A DNA stretch of 64,000 bases from Thiemannella venezuelensis (GTDB lineage: Bacteria > Actinomycetota > Actinomycetes > Streptosporangiales > Streptosporangiaceae). Where the stretch lies: the NCBI RefSeq assembly GCF_014203605.1, contig NZ_JACHJJ010000003.1:248001-312000 (forward strand), read 5' to 3'. The notes under the pieces are model-generated. The model searched no databases. It was given only the letters and a program-made list of their open reading frames with translations, and was not told where the DNA came from. This document shows, one piece after another, positions 28,423 to 36,868 of the stretch (positions are counted from its first letter, which is position 1; every line of letters starts with the position of its first letter). A program made the position numbers and the translations under genes.

Positions 28423-29458
28423 AGGAGCGGTAGTCGCGCGGGGCCGTGCGGGGGCCCCGGGCCGGGGGCCTGCGGCCGGTCAGGGCGAGCAGGCGGGCGG
28501 CCCGGTGGCGGTGGCCCCGGTAGGGGGCGAGCAGCCGGAGCATCCCGGCGTCGTCGGTCCGCCGCCCGGTCAGCGACCAGCCGACCAGTGACGGCAGGTG
28601 GTAGTCGCCCACCGAGAGCGCGTCGGGATCGCCGTGCGAGCGCTGGCGCACCTCGGCCGAGGTCCACACCCCCACACCGGGCAGCGCCCGCAGCAGCAGG
28701 TCCAGCCCGGCGCTCTCCCCGGCCGCCTCCAGCTTCGCCGCGTGCCGGGCGGCGTTCGCGATCGTCCTGGCCCGTACGGCCTCCGCCCCGGCCCGGTGCC
28801 AGTCCCACGACGGGATCGACCACCACACCTCGGGCTCGGGGAAGACCCGCATGCCCTCGGGAGCCGGACCCGGCGCCGGCTCGCCGTACCGGGCCAGCAG
28901 CCACCGCCACGCCCGCCGGGCCTCGGCGAGCACGACCTTCTGCTCCAGCACCGCGGGCACCAGCGCCTCCAGCACCCGTGAGGTCCGCCCGATCCGCAGC
29001 CCCGGATGGCTCCCGGCCGCCCGGCGCACCGCCTCGTGCCCGGGGACGAACCCGGACAGGTCATCGTCCGCACCGAGCAGGGCGGGCATCGTCTCCAGCA
29101 GCCACCCCGCCCCCGGCCCCCACGCCGATCCCAGGACCTCCCCGCCCTGCGGGGAGAGCCGGAGGGTGCCCGGCCCGCACGGAGTGCGGCAGGTCCGCCA
29201 GATCGCCCCGCCGGGCGTGACGCGCCAGGTGGGGTCCCCGTCGCCGCGCCGGTACGGGTGCAGGGTGAGCCGGAGGTCCAGCGGCCCCTCCGGCCGCCAG
29301 CGCCGCTCACGGGCCCCGGACCGCCCGGCGGCGCCCTCCGCTCCTCCGGACGGCTCCGCACCCTCCGGTCCTCCGGGCGATTCCGCGCCCTCCGGTCCCG
29401 CCGACGGCGTCGCGGCCTCCGGTCCCGCGGACGGAGCCGGGCCGTACCGGAGATCCAC
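28418..29458 (-). CDS. DNA-3-methyladenine glycosylase 2 family (AlkA-like)
   Basis: 346 aa, GTG start. The HhH-GPD fold of the AlkA family is in the C-terminal two thirds: VPAVLEQKVVLAEARRAWRWLLARYG, then the helix-hairpin-helix LLRALPGVGVWTSAEVRQ near residue 265 and the catalytic Asp in ALSVGDYHLPSLVG. It would excise alkylated purines in base-excision repair. The first 60 residues are low complexity (repeats of the GPEGAE type) and may not all be translated. Separated by 9 nt from the nucleotidyltransferase gene upstream, so probably cotranscribed. A similar neighbour is found beside fbiB/manC in other actinobacteria. Confidence 0.82.
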   Translation of the reverse strand: MDLRYGPAPSAGPEAATPSAGPEGAESPGGPEGAEPSGGAEGAAGRSGARERRWRPEGPLDLRLTLHPYRRGDGDPTWRVTPGGAIWRTCRTPCGPGTLRLSPQGGEVLGSAWGPGAGWLLETMPALLGADDDLSGFVPGHEAVRRAAGSHPGLRIGRTSRVLEALVPAVLEQKVVLAEARRAWRWLLARYGEPAPGPAPEGMRVFPEPEVWWSIPSWDWHRAGAEAVRARTIANAARHAAKLEAAGESAGLDLLLRALPGVGVWTSAEVRQRSHGDPDALSVGDYHLPSLVGWSLTGRRTDDAGMLRLLAPYRGHRHRAARLLALTGRRPPARGPRTAPRDYRSF

Positions 29459-29467
29459 CGAGCGCTC

Positions 29468-30562
29468 TCAGACGTCGCTGGAGAAGCGGACCGCGCACTC
29501 GGGAAGCACGACGCCCGGCCAGACGCGGCTGCCCGCGAGCAGCTCGTTGCCGGGGCCGACCACCGCGCCGTCGCCGACCACCGCGCCGCGCAGGACCGCG
29601 CCGGAGGCCACCCGCGCCCCGGCCCCGACCACCGAGTCGGCCACGATCGCCTCGGACTCGACCACGCAGTCGTCGCCCAGCACGCTCCCGGTGACCTTGG
29701 CCCCGGCATGCACCGCCGCGCGGGCTCCCACCGCCGTCCCCTCGCACACCTTGGCCTCCGGTGAGATCACGGCGCCGGGCAGCGCGAGGAGGTCCCCGGC
29801 CGGGCCGGGCAGCGCGGGCGAGGGCAGGCGGCCGAGGACCAGGTCGCGGGAGCCCTGGACGAAGGCGGCCGGGGTGCCCACGTCGAGCCAGTAGGAGGCG
29901 TCGGCGTAGCCGAGCACCAGGGCCCCGGCCTCGATCAGCCCGGGGAAGGTCTCCCGCTCGACCGAGACGACCTCGCCCGCCGGGATCGTGTCGATCACCG
30001 AGCGGGTGAAGACGTAGCAGCCCGCGTTGATCCGGTTGGTGACCGGGTTGGGCGTCTTCTCCAGGAAGGCGGTCACCCGGCCCTCGTCGTCGGTCGGCAC
30101 GCAGCCGAACCGCGACGGGTCCTCGACCTCGGTCAGGTGCAGGGTGAGGGCGGCGCCCCGCTCGACGTGCCGGGCGACCTGGTCGGCGATGTCGTGCCCG
30201 GACAGGATGTCGCCGTTGAGCACCACCACCGGCGCGTCCGGGCCGCAGGTCAGCGCCTCGGCGGCGTTGCGGATGGCGCCGCCGGTGCCGAGCGGGGTCT
30301 CCTCGGTCACGTACTCGAGGGTGAGCCCGAAGGCCGAGCCGTCCCCGAACGCCTCGCAGAACATCTCCGCCCGGTAGGACGTGGCGAACACGATGCGCCG
30401 GACGCCGGCCGCGCGGGCCTGGGCGAGCTGGTGCGCGAGGAAGGGCACCCCGGCCGTGGGGAGCAGCGGCTTGGGCGTGCCGATCGTCAGCGGGCGCAGG
30501 CGCGTCCCCTGTCCTCCGACAAGAAGGATCGCCTCGAGTTCCCGCACGGAGGTCTCTGCCAT
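29468..30562 (-). CDS. manC: NDP-sugar synthase, probable mannose-1-phosphate guanylyltransferase
   Basis: 364 aa. Residues 1-240 are a nucleotidyltransferase: ILLVGGQGTRLRPLTIGTPKPLLP (the GGxGTRxRPLT...PK signature), VLNGDILSG (metal Asp), EETPLGTGGAI, and VFLEKTPNP-like AFLEKTPNPV. From 260 on come hexapeptide repeats of a left-handed beta-helix (VSPEAKV, VGARAAV, VGAGARV patterns). It would make GDP-mannose from GTP and mannose-1-P, consistent with manB in the same window and with the orthologue in the mycobacterial neighbourhood. Another NDP-hexose cannot be excluded by sequence alone. ATG start at 30562. Confidence 0.82.
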   Translation of the reverse strand: MAETSVRELEAILLVGGQGTRLRPLTIGTPKPLLPTAGVPFLAHQLAQARAAGVRRIVFATSYRAEMFCEAFGDGSAFGLTLEYVTEETPLGTGGAIRNAAEALTCGPDAPVVVLNGDILSGHDIADQVARHVERGAALTLHLTEVEDPSRFGCVPTDDEGRVTAFLEKTPNPVTNRINAGCYVFTRSVIDTIPAGEVVSVERETFPGLIEAGALVLGYADASYWLDVGTPAAFVQGSRDLVLGRLPSPALPGPAGDLLALPGAVISPEAKVCEGTAVGARAAVHAGAKVTGSVLGDDCVVESEAIVADSVVGAGARVASGAVLRGAVVGDGAVVGPGNELLAGSRVWPGVVLPECAVRFSSDV

Positions 30563-30583
30563 CCCGTGAGATTAACCGACTAT

Positions 30584-30598
30584 CCGGCGGCTCGCCGG
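30584..30598. terminator. short perfect hairpin after the flippase-like gene
   Basis: CCGGCG-GCT-CGCCGG: a 6-bp G/C stem with a 3-nt loop in the 63-bp gap between the flippase-like gene (stop at 30626) and the nucleotidyltransferase start. It may mark the end of the methyltransferase-flippase transcript. There is no T tract. Confidence 0.4.
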
Positions 30599-30625
30599 TA
30601 AGCGCGCACATGTGCCTCGCACGAG

Positions 30626-31717
30626 TCACCCGCCCTCTCGGCGGGCGGGGCCGTTCACGGGGCTGTTCACGGGGCTGTTCACGGGGCCGGCCGCACGGCG
30701 GGCCGCCGCTCCCGCGGCGGCGGCGCAGAGCAGGTCCCCCAGGACGATCACCACCCGGGAGCAGAGCGCCGCCGCGAGGGCGGACCCGCGGTCCAGGACG
30801 GGCGCCAGCACGACCACCATGGCCCCCTCGCGCACCCCGGCTCCGGCCGGGACGACGAACGTCATGATCCCCAGGCACCAGGAGAGCGCGAACGCCCCGA
30901 CGGAGAACACGGCCGCCGGCAGGCCGGAGGGGCCGAGCTCGTGCATGATCGCGGCCAGGTGCAGGCCGTACGCGGTCCAGCCGAGCAGCGCCCAGCCCAG
31001 TGCGGTGAGCATGCCGCGCCGGGTGAGCGGGCGCTCCAGCGGCTCCCGGCCCAGCCTCCGCAGCCCGAACCCGATCACCGCGTTGACCACCCGCGGCTCG
31101 AACGCCACCGCGAGCACCGGCAGCAGCAGGAACGCCCACGTGTACGGCGCCGCGGCCCCGGGCAGCGCGGCCGGCAGCGTCACCGCGGAGACCAGCAGCC
31201 CGCTGCCGAGCTGGACCGGCATGGTCAGGAAGAACGCCGCCGCGCTGCGCGGCCGGGGGACGCCCAGCTCGCGGCCCATCTCCATCTGGGCGAGGACCGG
31301 CCAGACGGAGCCGGGGATGTACTTGCCGAGCTGCCCGACGAAGAAGACCCGGGCGGCCGGGCGGAGCGGGAGCGGCGAGCCGAGGTCGGCCAGGAGCGCC
31401 CGCCACGTCATCATCCCGCCGCACAGCGCCGCGACCACCGCCACCAGCGAGAGCGCCAGGGCCTGCCACGACAGCCGGGCGAACCCGGCGCGGACGGCCT
31501 CCCACTGGCTCGCCACCGCCCATGCCCCGAAGCCGAGGGCCACCAGCAGGAAGGCCGACCGGACCAGCCGCCTGACCGGGGACGGGCGCCCCGGCCCCGC
31601 GTCCCCGGAGGCCGGGGAGGTCTCCGGGGGGACGGCCGCCGCGGGATCCGGAGCCCCGGAACCGGAGACCGCGGGGCCGGGAGCCCCGGGCCCGGAGGTC
31701 ACCGGGTCGGGGCTCAC
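30626..31717 (-). CDS. LPG-synthase-TM/AglD-like flippase-type membrane protein, copy 1
   Basis: 363 aa from the GTG at 31717, whose GTGA overlaps the methyltransferase stop. A 25-residue longer form is possible but lies inside that gene. About eight membrane segments. The family signatures are FFVGQLGKYIPGSVWPVLAQMEMGRELG near residue 125 and VVPAGAGVREGAMVVVLAP near 300, shared with the DUF2156-less lysylphosphatidylglycerol-synthase membrane family, which includes archaeal AglD. Such proteins are proposed to help move or use lipid-linked sugars. A paralogue (32728-33693) lies 1 kb away. The C-terminus has a short tandem PVNS repeat. Confidence 0.82.
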   Translation of the reverse strand: MSPDPVTSGPGAPGPAVSGSGAPDPAAAVPPETSPASGDAGPGRPSPVRRLVRSAFLLVALGFGAWAVASQWEAVRAGFARLSWQALALSLVAVVAALCGGMMTWRALLADLGSPLPLRPAARVFFVGQLGKYIPGSVWPVLAQMEMGRELGVPRPRSAAAFFLTMPVQLGSGLLVSAVTLPAALPGAAAPYTWAFLLLPVLAVAFEPRVVNAVIGFGLRRLGREPLERPLTRRGMLTALGWALLGWTAYGLHLAAIMHELGPSGLPAAVFSVGAFALSWCLGIMTFVVPAGAGVREGAMVVVLAPVLDRGSALAAALCSRVVIVLGDLLCAAAAGAAARRAAGPVNSPVNSPVNGPARREGG

Positions 31718-32574
31718 AGCGCCCGGACCGGGTCGGGCGGCTGGGGCAGGCGGGCCCCGGCCGGGCGGCGGGTGCTCTTGGTCGCGACCCACAGGTAGGT
31801 CGGCACCACCGGAAGCAGCGCGCGCAGCACCGGGCGCGGCAGCCGGGAGAGCACGCCCCCGGCGGCGCGGCCGACCGCGCCGGGGAACAGCTCGGACCCG
31901 GCGAAGGCCGCGGGGGTGGCGAGCACCGGGAAGGTGTAGTCCCAGACCCGGAGGCCGCGGACCATCCTCCGCAGGCCGCGGCGGGTCCGGTAGCGCTCGT
32001 AGTAGCTGTCGGCCCGGCCGGACAGGCGCACGTAGCGGTCGGCCAGGGCGGGCGGCAGGTAGGACAGGAACGGCAGCCTGTAGTGCGGCTCCATCACCCC
32101 GAGCCGGTTGCCCAGCCCCAGGTAGAGCACGCCGTCGGCGCTGAGCACCCGGCGCATCTCCGCCATGATCGCGTCGGGGTCGACCACGTGCTCGTAGATG
32201 TGGTTGAAGACCAGCACGTCGATCGAGCCGTCGGGGAAGGGCAGCGCGGTGCCGTCGGCGCAGACGAACTCGACCCGCTCGCCGAAGCGCGCGGCCGCCT
32301 TGCGCAGACCGGGCACGTCGATGTCCACGCCGAAGGTCCTGGCGGCGCCCGCGTTCGCCAGTTCGTCGGCGATGAACCCCGCCGAGCAGCCGATGTCGGC
32401 GACGGTCAGGCCCGCCAGGACGTCGGACTCCCGGCCGAGGAAGTGGCCGAGCACGGCCACGATCTTCGCGGCCTTCCTGCGGCGCTTCGCCTCGTCCAGC
32501 ATCGCCGCCTGGAACTCGGAGTACTCAAGCTGCGCCTGCCGTTGCGCGCCCATCGGCCGCTCACCATTCCTCAT
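31714..32574 (-). CDS. class I SAM-dependent methyltransferase
   Basis: 286 aa if the ATG at 32574 is used (the ATG at 32553 gives 279 aa; neither has a strong ribosome site). The Rossmann core is standard: VADIGCSAGFIADELA (SAM motif I), FGVDIDVPGL, CADGTALPFPDGSIDVLVFNHIYEHV (motif of type-11 methyltransferases), and a C-terminal half with YYERYRTRRGLRRM and a hydrophobic end that may touch the membrane. The gene overlaps the flippase-like gene by 4 nt and lies among sugar enzymes, so an O-methylated sugar or lipid-linked glycan is a reasonable substrate guess. Confidence 0.85.
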   Translation of the reverse strand: MRNGERPMGAQRQAQLEYSEFQAAMLDEAKRRRKAAKIVAVLGHFLGRESDVLAGLTVADIGCSAGFIADELANAGAARTFGVDIDVPGLRKAAARFGERVEFVCADGTALPFPDGSIDVLVFNHIYEHVVDPDAIMAEMRRVLSADGVLYLGLGNRLGVMEPHYRLPFLSYLPPALADRYVRLSGRADSYYERYRTRRGLRRMVRGLRVWDYTFPVLATPAAFAGSELFPGAVGRAAGGVLSRLPRPVLRALLPVVPTYLWVATKSTRRPAGARLPQPPDPVRAL

Positions 32575-32727
32575 CCGCCGTCCACGATGCCTGCGGCCCG
32601 CCCGCCGGGGCGCACCGGTCCTCGCGACCCGCCGCGCCCGCGGCGGGCCCGCTCGGTCACGGGGCCCTAGGCTACCGGCGCGGCCGAACCCTACCGCCGG
32701 GTAACGACAACGTCGTACGCTTGGCCG

Positions 32728-33693
32728 ATGCTCACCCGACTGCTCGGCCGACTGCGATCGAGCCGCCTGCTCCGCGTGCTGCTCGCGCTGGTCGCGCTGG
32801 CCTTCGTCGGATACGGCCTGGCCCGGAACTGGGACGACACGGTCTCCGCGCTCGCCAGGCTGTCCTGGTGGTCGGTGGCCGGGGCGTGCGCCGCGGTGGC
32901 GGCCGGAATCTGGATCATGATGATCGCCTGGCAGCGGACCCTGGCCGGACTCGGCTCCGAGTTCCCGCTCCGGGTGGCCGCGCGCGTGCTGTTCGTCGGC
33001 CAGCTCGGCAAGTACGTCCCCGGCTCGGTCTGGGCCTACGCCGCGATGATGGAGCTGGGCCGCGACCACGGCTGCCCGCCCCGGCGCACCTTCGGCGGCA
33101 CCTCGATCGCCCTGGTGGTCTCCCTCGGCTGCGCGGTCGGCCTGGCCGCCGCCACCCTCCCGTTCACCGCCCGGGAGGTGGCGGAGAAGACCTGGTACCT
33201 CGCGCTGGTCATCCCGGTGATCGTCGTCTGCCTGCACCCGAGGGTCCTCGCCTGGGGCCTGAACCAGGCGCTGCGGATCGCCCGCAGGGAGCCCTTCGAC
33301 GAGGTGCTCTCCGGCCGCACCCTGGCGGCCGTCACGGCGTGGACGGTCACCGGCTGGCTGGTGTACGGCCTGCACCTCTGGCTGGTCATGGGCGACCTGA
33401 CCGGCGACTTCTCGCTCTACCTGCTCGGCGCGGGCGCCTACGCCTTCGCCTGGGCCACCGGCCTGCTGTTCGCCTTCATCCCGGCCGGGGTGGGCGTGCG
33501 CGAGGGCGCGATGCTCCTGGTCCTCGCGCCGACGGTCGGCACGGCCAACGCCCTCGTCGCCGCCGTGCTCTCCCGCCTGGTCTTCACCTTCGCCGACGTG
33601 GCCTGGGCCGGACTCGGGTTCCTGCTCGGCCGCCGGGCTCAGCGCCCGGCGGAGCCCGCCGACAGCAGCGCCTCGACGTACGCCGCCCAGTAG
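32728..33693 (+). CDS. LPG-synthase-TM/AglD-like flippase-type membrane protein, copy 2
   Basis: 321 aa, about eight membrane segments. Same family as the protein at 30626: LFVGQLGKYVPGSVWAYAAMMELGRDHG and FIPAGVGVREGAMLLVLAP are almost identical to the copy-1 blocks. ATG start at 32728, divergent from the methyltransferase. Its 3' end overlaps the convergent GT4 gene by 55 bp. Like copy 1 it probably handles a lipid-linked sugar at the membrane. The direction of transport, if it transports, is not known. Confidence 0.85.
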   Translation: MLTRLLGRLRSSRLLRVLLALVALAFVGYGLARNWDDTVSALARLSWWSVAGACAAVAAGIWIMMIAWQRTLAGLGSEFPLRVAARVLFVGQLGKYVPGSVWAYAAMMELGRDHGCPPRRTFGGTSIALVVSLGCAVGLAAATLPFTAREVAEKTWYLALVIPVIVVCLHPRVLAWGLNQALRIARREPFDEVLSGRTLAAVTAWTVTGWLVYGLHLWLVMGDLTGDFSLYLLGAGAYAFAWATGLLFAFIPAGVGVREGAMLLVLAPTVGTANALVAAVLSRLVFTFADVAWAGLGFLLGRRAQRPAEPADSSASTYAAQ

Positions 33694-34733
33694 GGCTCCG
33701 GGTCCACGGCCTTCACCCCGGCGCGCAGCCGCTCCGGCTCGCCCGGCCGGTAGAAGCGCTCCAGCGCCTCGCGCAGCGCCTCCACCGAGCCCGGCTCGAC
33801 CAGCAGGCCGTCCACCCCGTCGGTGACGTGCTCGCCCAGCGTCCCCACCCGGGTGGCGACCACCGGCACACCCTGCTCGTGGCCGAGCCAGACCTGCTGG
33901 CTGGCCGTACCGCTCCGGTAGGGCAGCACGAGCGCGTCCACGTCCTCGAACAGTCCCGGCACGTCCTCGGCCGCGACGTAGCCGGGCCGCAGCTCCACCC
34001 GGTCGGTGAGCCCCAGCCCGTCGACCAGCGACTGCGTCTCCTCCAGTCCGCCCCAGAACTCCCCCGCCACCCGGAGCGAGACGCCCTCGGGCAGCGCGCG
34101 GATCAGCAGATCGAGCCCCTTGTACGGCCGGACCAGCCCGAAGAACAGCAGCCGCCCCCGCGCCCCCATCGGCCGGGGCCTCCCGAAGCCGCTCTCCGGC
34201 GCCTTCACCGGCAGGTGCGGGGCCATCTGCGCCACGGCCACCGGCACGGGCGCCAGCTCGCGGGCCAGCGCCGCCTGCGCCTCGGAGTGCGCGAGCACCC
34301 CGTCCACCCGGCGCAGCAGCGCTTTCATCAGCGGCGCGTCGTACGGCTTGCGCTCGTGCGGCAGCACGTTGTGGCACAGCGCCATCACCGGCGTCCCGCG
34401 GCGCAGGCCGTACAGGATGCCCAGGTAGGGCGGGACCTGCACGGGACTGAGCACGGCGAGGATCACCAGGTCGGCGGTGCGCAGCCGGCGCCCGCACGCG
34501 ACCCAGCCGTCCGGGCGTCGCCAGTCGAGCCGCCGGAAGGACCTCGGGTACGGCTCCCCGTCGGGGGTCTCCACGGTCTGGCGGCCGGGGTAGAGGAACG
34601 ACGGGTACTGCGCCTGCCACGACTCGACGACCACGTCGTGCCCGGCGGCGCTCAGGCGGTGGGCCAGCTCGGTGGTGTGCGCGGCGCCGCCGCCCTTGTA
34701 GGGGTAGGTCGGCCCGACGATCGCGATCCGCAT
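33639..34733 (-). CDS. GT4 glycosyltransferase
   Basis: 364 aa from the ATG at 34733, two bases after the stop of the GT2 gene. The open frame above this is antisense to that gene. GT-B fold: MRIAIVGPTYPYKGGGAAHT at the N-terminus, then LFFGLVRPYKGLDLLIRAL (the donor-side start of the second domain) near residue 192, and DALVLPYRSGTASQQVWLGHEQGVPVVATRVGTLGEHV near 275 with the EX7-like donor region. It transfers a nucleotide-activated sugar to an acceptor in the cytosol. Together with the GT2 upstream it would build a lipid-linked glycan. Donor unknown. Confidence 0.87.
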   Translation of the reverse strand: MRIAIVGPTYPYKGGGAAHTTELAHRLSAAGHDVVVESWQAQYPSFLYPGRQTVETPDGEPYPRSFRRLDWRRPDGWVACGRRLRTADLVILAVLSPVQVPPYLGILYGLRRGTPVMALCHNVLPHERKPYDAPLMKALLRRVDGVLAHSEAQAALARELAPVPVAVAQMAPHLPVKAPESGFGRPRPMGARGRLLFFGLVRPYKGLDLLIRALPEGVSLRVAGEFWGGLEETQSLVDGLGLTDRVELRPGYVAAEDVPGLFEDVDALVLPYRSGTASQQVWLGHEQGVPVVATRVGTLGEHVTDGVDGLLVEPGSVEALREALERFYRPGEPERLRAGVKAVDPEPYWAAYVEALLSAGSAGR

Positions 34734-34735
34734 GC

Positions 34736-35665
34736 CTACTCGCTCCTGGAGCGCACGATGAGGTCGGCCAGGAGCGCCAGCGACCCGATCAGCAGCCCGG
34801 TCACGAAGATGATGATCGTGTTGTTGGCCAGGTAGAACGGGGTCTTGACGTTGTCGTAGACCCCCTTGGCGATCCCGAGCCCGACCAGCCAGATCGCCGG
34901 CGGCATGAGCACCTTGAGCGGGTTGAAGTACATCACCATCCGCAGCACCTGCAGGATGTAGCGGTAGGCGTCGGAGACGAAGCTGAACTTCGACTTCCCG
35001 GCCCGCTTGCTGTACTCGATCGGCAGGTAGTAGACGTCGTGCTGGTTCGACAGGAACGACAGCGTGATCGTCGTGACGCAGGAGAACCCGGGCGGGAGCA
35101 GTCGCAGGTACGGCCGGGCGACCGACTTGCGGAACGCGCGGAGCCCGGAGTTGAGGTCGGGGATCCTCTGCCCGGCCAGCATCTCGGCGATCTTCCGGAT
35201 GACCAGCTTGGCCGGGACCCGCAGGAACTTGTGCGAGCCCTCCTCGGTGGTCCGCGCGCCCACGACCTGGTCGATCGCGGTGTCCTTCTCCAGGATCCGG
35301 ACCAGCTCGGGGATGCGCTCGTTCGGGTAGGTCATGTCCGCGTCGGTCCACACGACGATCTCGCCGCGCGCCTCCTGCGTGCCGATCCTGCGGACCGTTC
35401 CCGAGCCGCCGTTGCGGTGGAACGCCCTGATCCGCATGTTCGGGAAGCGCGGCGCGGCCTCCCGCAGGCGGGCGAGGGTCTGGTCGGTGGAGCAGTCGTC
35501 CACGGCCACGAGCTCGTAGGTGTAGCCGCTGTCGTCCATGGCCCGGCAGATGCGCTCGACCTCGTCGATGACGTGGTCCTGCTCGTTGTAGCAGGGCAGG
35601 ACGATCGTGACGTACGGCGTTGCGTCCACAGCTGGTTCACTCTCGGGGGTCTCGGGCGTGCTCAC
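34736..35665 (-). CDS. GT2 polyprenyl-phosphate sugar transferase (GtrB/DPM1-like)
   Basis: 309 aa, GTG start. GT-A domain: VTIVLPCYNEQDHVIDEVERI, VDDCSTDQT, and a WTDADMTYPNERI metal site, then GLRAFRKSVARPYLRLLPPGFS and the YSKRAGKSKFSF loop of polyprenyl-phosphate mannosyl or glucosyl transferases. The C-terminus has two membrane helices (PPAIWLVGLGIAKGV and IIIFVTGLLIGSLALLADLIV), as in GtrB. It would load a sugar on polyprenyl phosphate at the inner face for use by the GT39-type proteins nearby. Sugar identity is not shown. First gene of a two-gene run with the GT4. Confidence 0.88.
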   Translation of the reverse strand: MSTPETPESEPAVDATPYVTIVLPCYNEQDHVIDEVERICRAMDDSGYTYELVAVDDCSTDQTLARLREAAPRFPNMRIRAFHRNGGSGTVRRIGTQEARGEIVVWTDADMTYPNERIPELVRILEKDTAIDQVVGARTTEEGSHKFLRVPAKLVIRKIAEMLAGQRIPDLNSGLRAFRKSVARPYLRLLPPGFSCVTTITLSFLSNQHDVYYLPIEYSKRAGKSKFSFVSDAYRYILQVLRMVMYFNPLKVLMPPAIWLVGLGIAKGVYDNVKTPFYLANNTIIIFVTGLLIGSLALLADLIVRSRSE

Positions 35666-35728
35666 GACGGGCGAGGATACTCTGCCCAGCTTGGCCCCGT
35701 ATCCACATCACCCCGTTCGGCGACCTCA

Positions 35729-35751
35729 CGCCGCCTCCGGAGAAGGCGGCG
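35729..35751. terminator. hairpin after the FtsX-ECD-like gene
   Basis: A perfect 8-bp stem CGCCGCCT/AGGCGGCG with a 7-nt loop, 48 bp past the stop of the minus-strand FtsX-like gene and before the GT2 start. No T tract, so an imperfect intrinsic terminator at best. Confidence 0.4.
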
Positions 35752-35798
35752 GGGACCACCGGCGTCCGCGGTGACACCGCCTCCCCGCCGGGCGGCCG

Positions 35799-36791
35799 CT
35801 ACTCGCCGGCCTCGACGGGATACACCGCCAGGACACCGGGCAGGAGCTTCAGCGCCCTGGCGATCCCGGCCGTCCCGGTGGGGTCGATCGGGGTGGAGAG
35901 CTTCACGTAGAAGGTCTCGTACATCTGGTCCGGGCGGCGAGGCCCCCCGAAGTGGAACCTGTACATCTGGTCCGGCCCGAGAGGTCTCATGAGGCGCAGG
36001 GCCTCCGACTCGTGGTGCCGCATCAGTCTCATGAGGTGCCCGCGGTCCTGCAGGTAGATCGTCTCGGCTCCCGGCAGGTCCCACAACCGGGCGACGACCG
36101 CCTCCTTCTCCGCCTCGGTGGCGGCGCCCTCGACTCCGGCGGGACGGTTCTCCACGCACTCCTTCTTCAACCGGTCGTCCTTCGCGCACAGGACGATCTC
36201 GAGATCCGCCTTCCCCGCCCAGAAGTTCGAAGGCTCCGGCAGCACCGTCTCGACCTCGGGGAACGCCTTCAGCCGCGCGGCCACCACGGCGAAGTCGCCG
36301 CTCCGGCGCAGCGTCCCCGTGAGGGAGGGCGCGAAGACCGCACCGGCGAGCATCGTCTGCTCGTCCATGGCGGTGTAGCGGGCCATCATGGCCCGGCGGA
36401 CCATCGTCTCGTCCTTGAAGACGACCTCGGCCAGTTCAGGCATGGCCCGCATGCGGTCGGCCACCTTCCGGTAGTCGGCCTCCGTGGCCTTCGGCCTGCC
36501 GGGGCAGCTTCCCCCTCCCGGCCCGTAGCCGCCGCACAGGGAGACCCAGAACCGCAACGGCTCGGGGAACGCCGCATCCGGCGGGGGCAGCGGGCGCAGG
36601 GACCGCTCGTAGAGGTACCAGCCCCCGGCTCCGGCCGCCCCGAACACCACCAGCACCGCGGCGCAGACGGCCAGCAGCCGGGCGTGCGCCCGCAGCCAGA
36701 GCTGGAGCCGCGGCTCCCGGTCTGGGTCGCCGGAGCCGAAGGAGAGCTCCTCGTACCCGGAGGACGGTTCACCATGATCGGGAAACGACAT
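35799..36791 (-). CDS. membrane-anchored protein with two FtsX extracellular-domain-like modules
   Basis: 330 aa from the ATG at 36791. A short cytosolic N-terminus, one membrane helix (LLAVCAAVLVVFGAAGAGGWYLY) near residue 40, then an exported part. Two tandem modules share the FtsX outer-domain pattern: a short beta strand, a CxxG or CAKDD region with a Cys pair, a charged helix beginning with an EADYRKVADRM or EAEKEAVVARLW type segment, and a VVFKDE or AETIYLQDR strand. No FtsX four-helix permease part is present. In FtsX this domain binds peptidoglycan hydrolase regulators. A standalone form could recruit such factors, but that is inference. Confidence 0.65.
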   Translation of the reverse strand: MSFPDHGEPSSGYEELSFGSGDPDREPRLQLWLRAHARLLAVCAAVLVVFGAAGAGGWYLYERSLRPLPPPDAAFPEPLRFWVSLCGGYGPGGGSCPGRPKATEADYRKVADRMRAMPELAEVVFKDETMVRRAMMARYTAMDEQTMLAGAVFAPSLTGTLRRSGDFAVVAARLKAFPEVETVLPEPSNFWAGKADLEIVLCAKDDRLKKECVENRPAGVEGAATEAEKEAVVARLWDLPGAETIYLQDRGHLMRLMRHHESEALRLMRPLGPDQMYRFHFGGPRRPDQMYETFYVKLSTPIDPTGTAGIARALKLLPGVLAVYPVEAGE

Positions 36792-36868
36792 GGGCCGACT
36801 ATGCCAAACACCACCAGGCGATGACCATACGGACATCGATCGAGAGGGGCCGGGTGCCGCCGGGCGCC

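Noticed and set aside
30649-30700. Short tandem repeats (GTTCACGGGGCT units) as a possible regulatory array
   Set aside because: They lie inside the flippase-like gene and encode a PVNS repeat at its C-terminus; simple slippage explains them.
31714-34620. Methyltransferase frame extending to 968 residues
   Set aside because: The part upstream of about 32574 is antisense to the flippase-like gene and has no match; only the C-terminal 286 residues form a protein fold.
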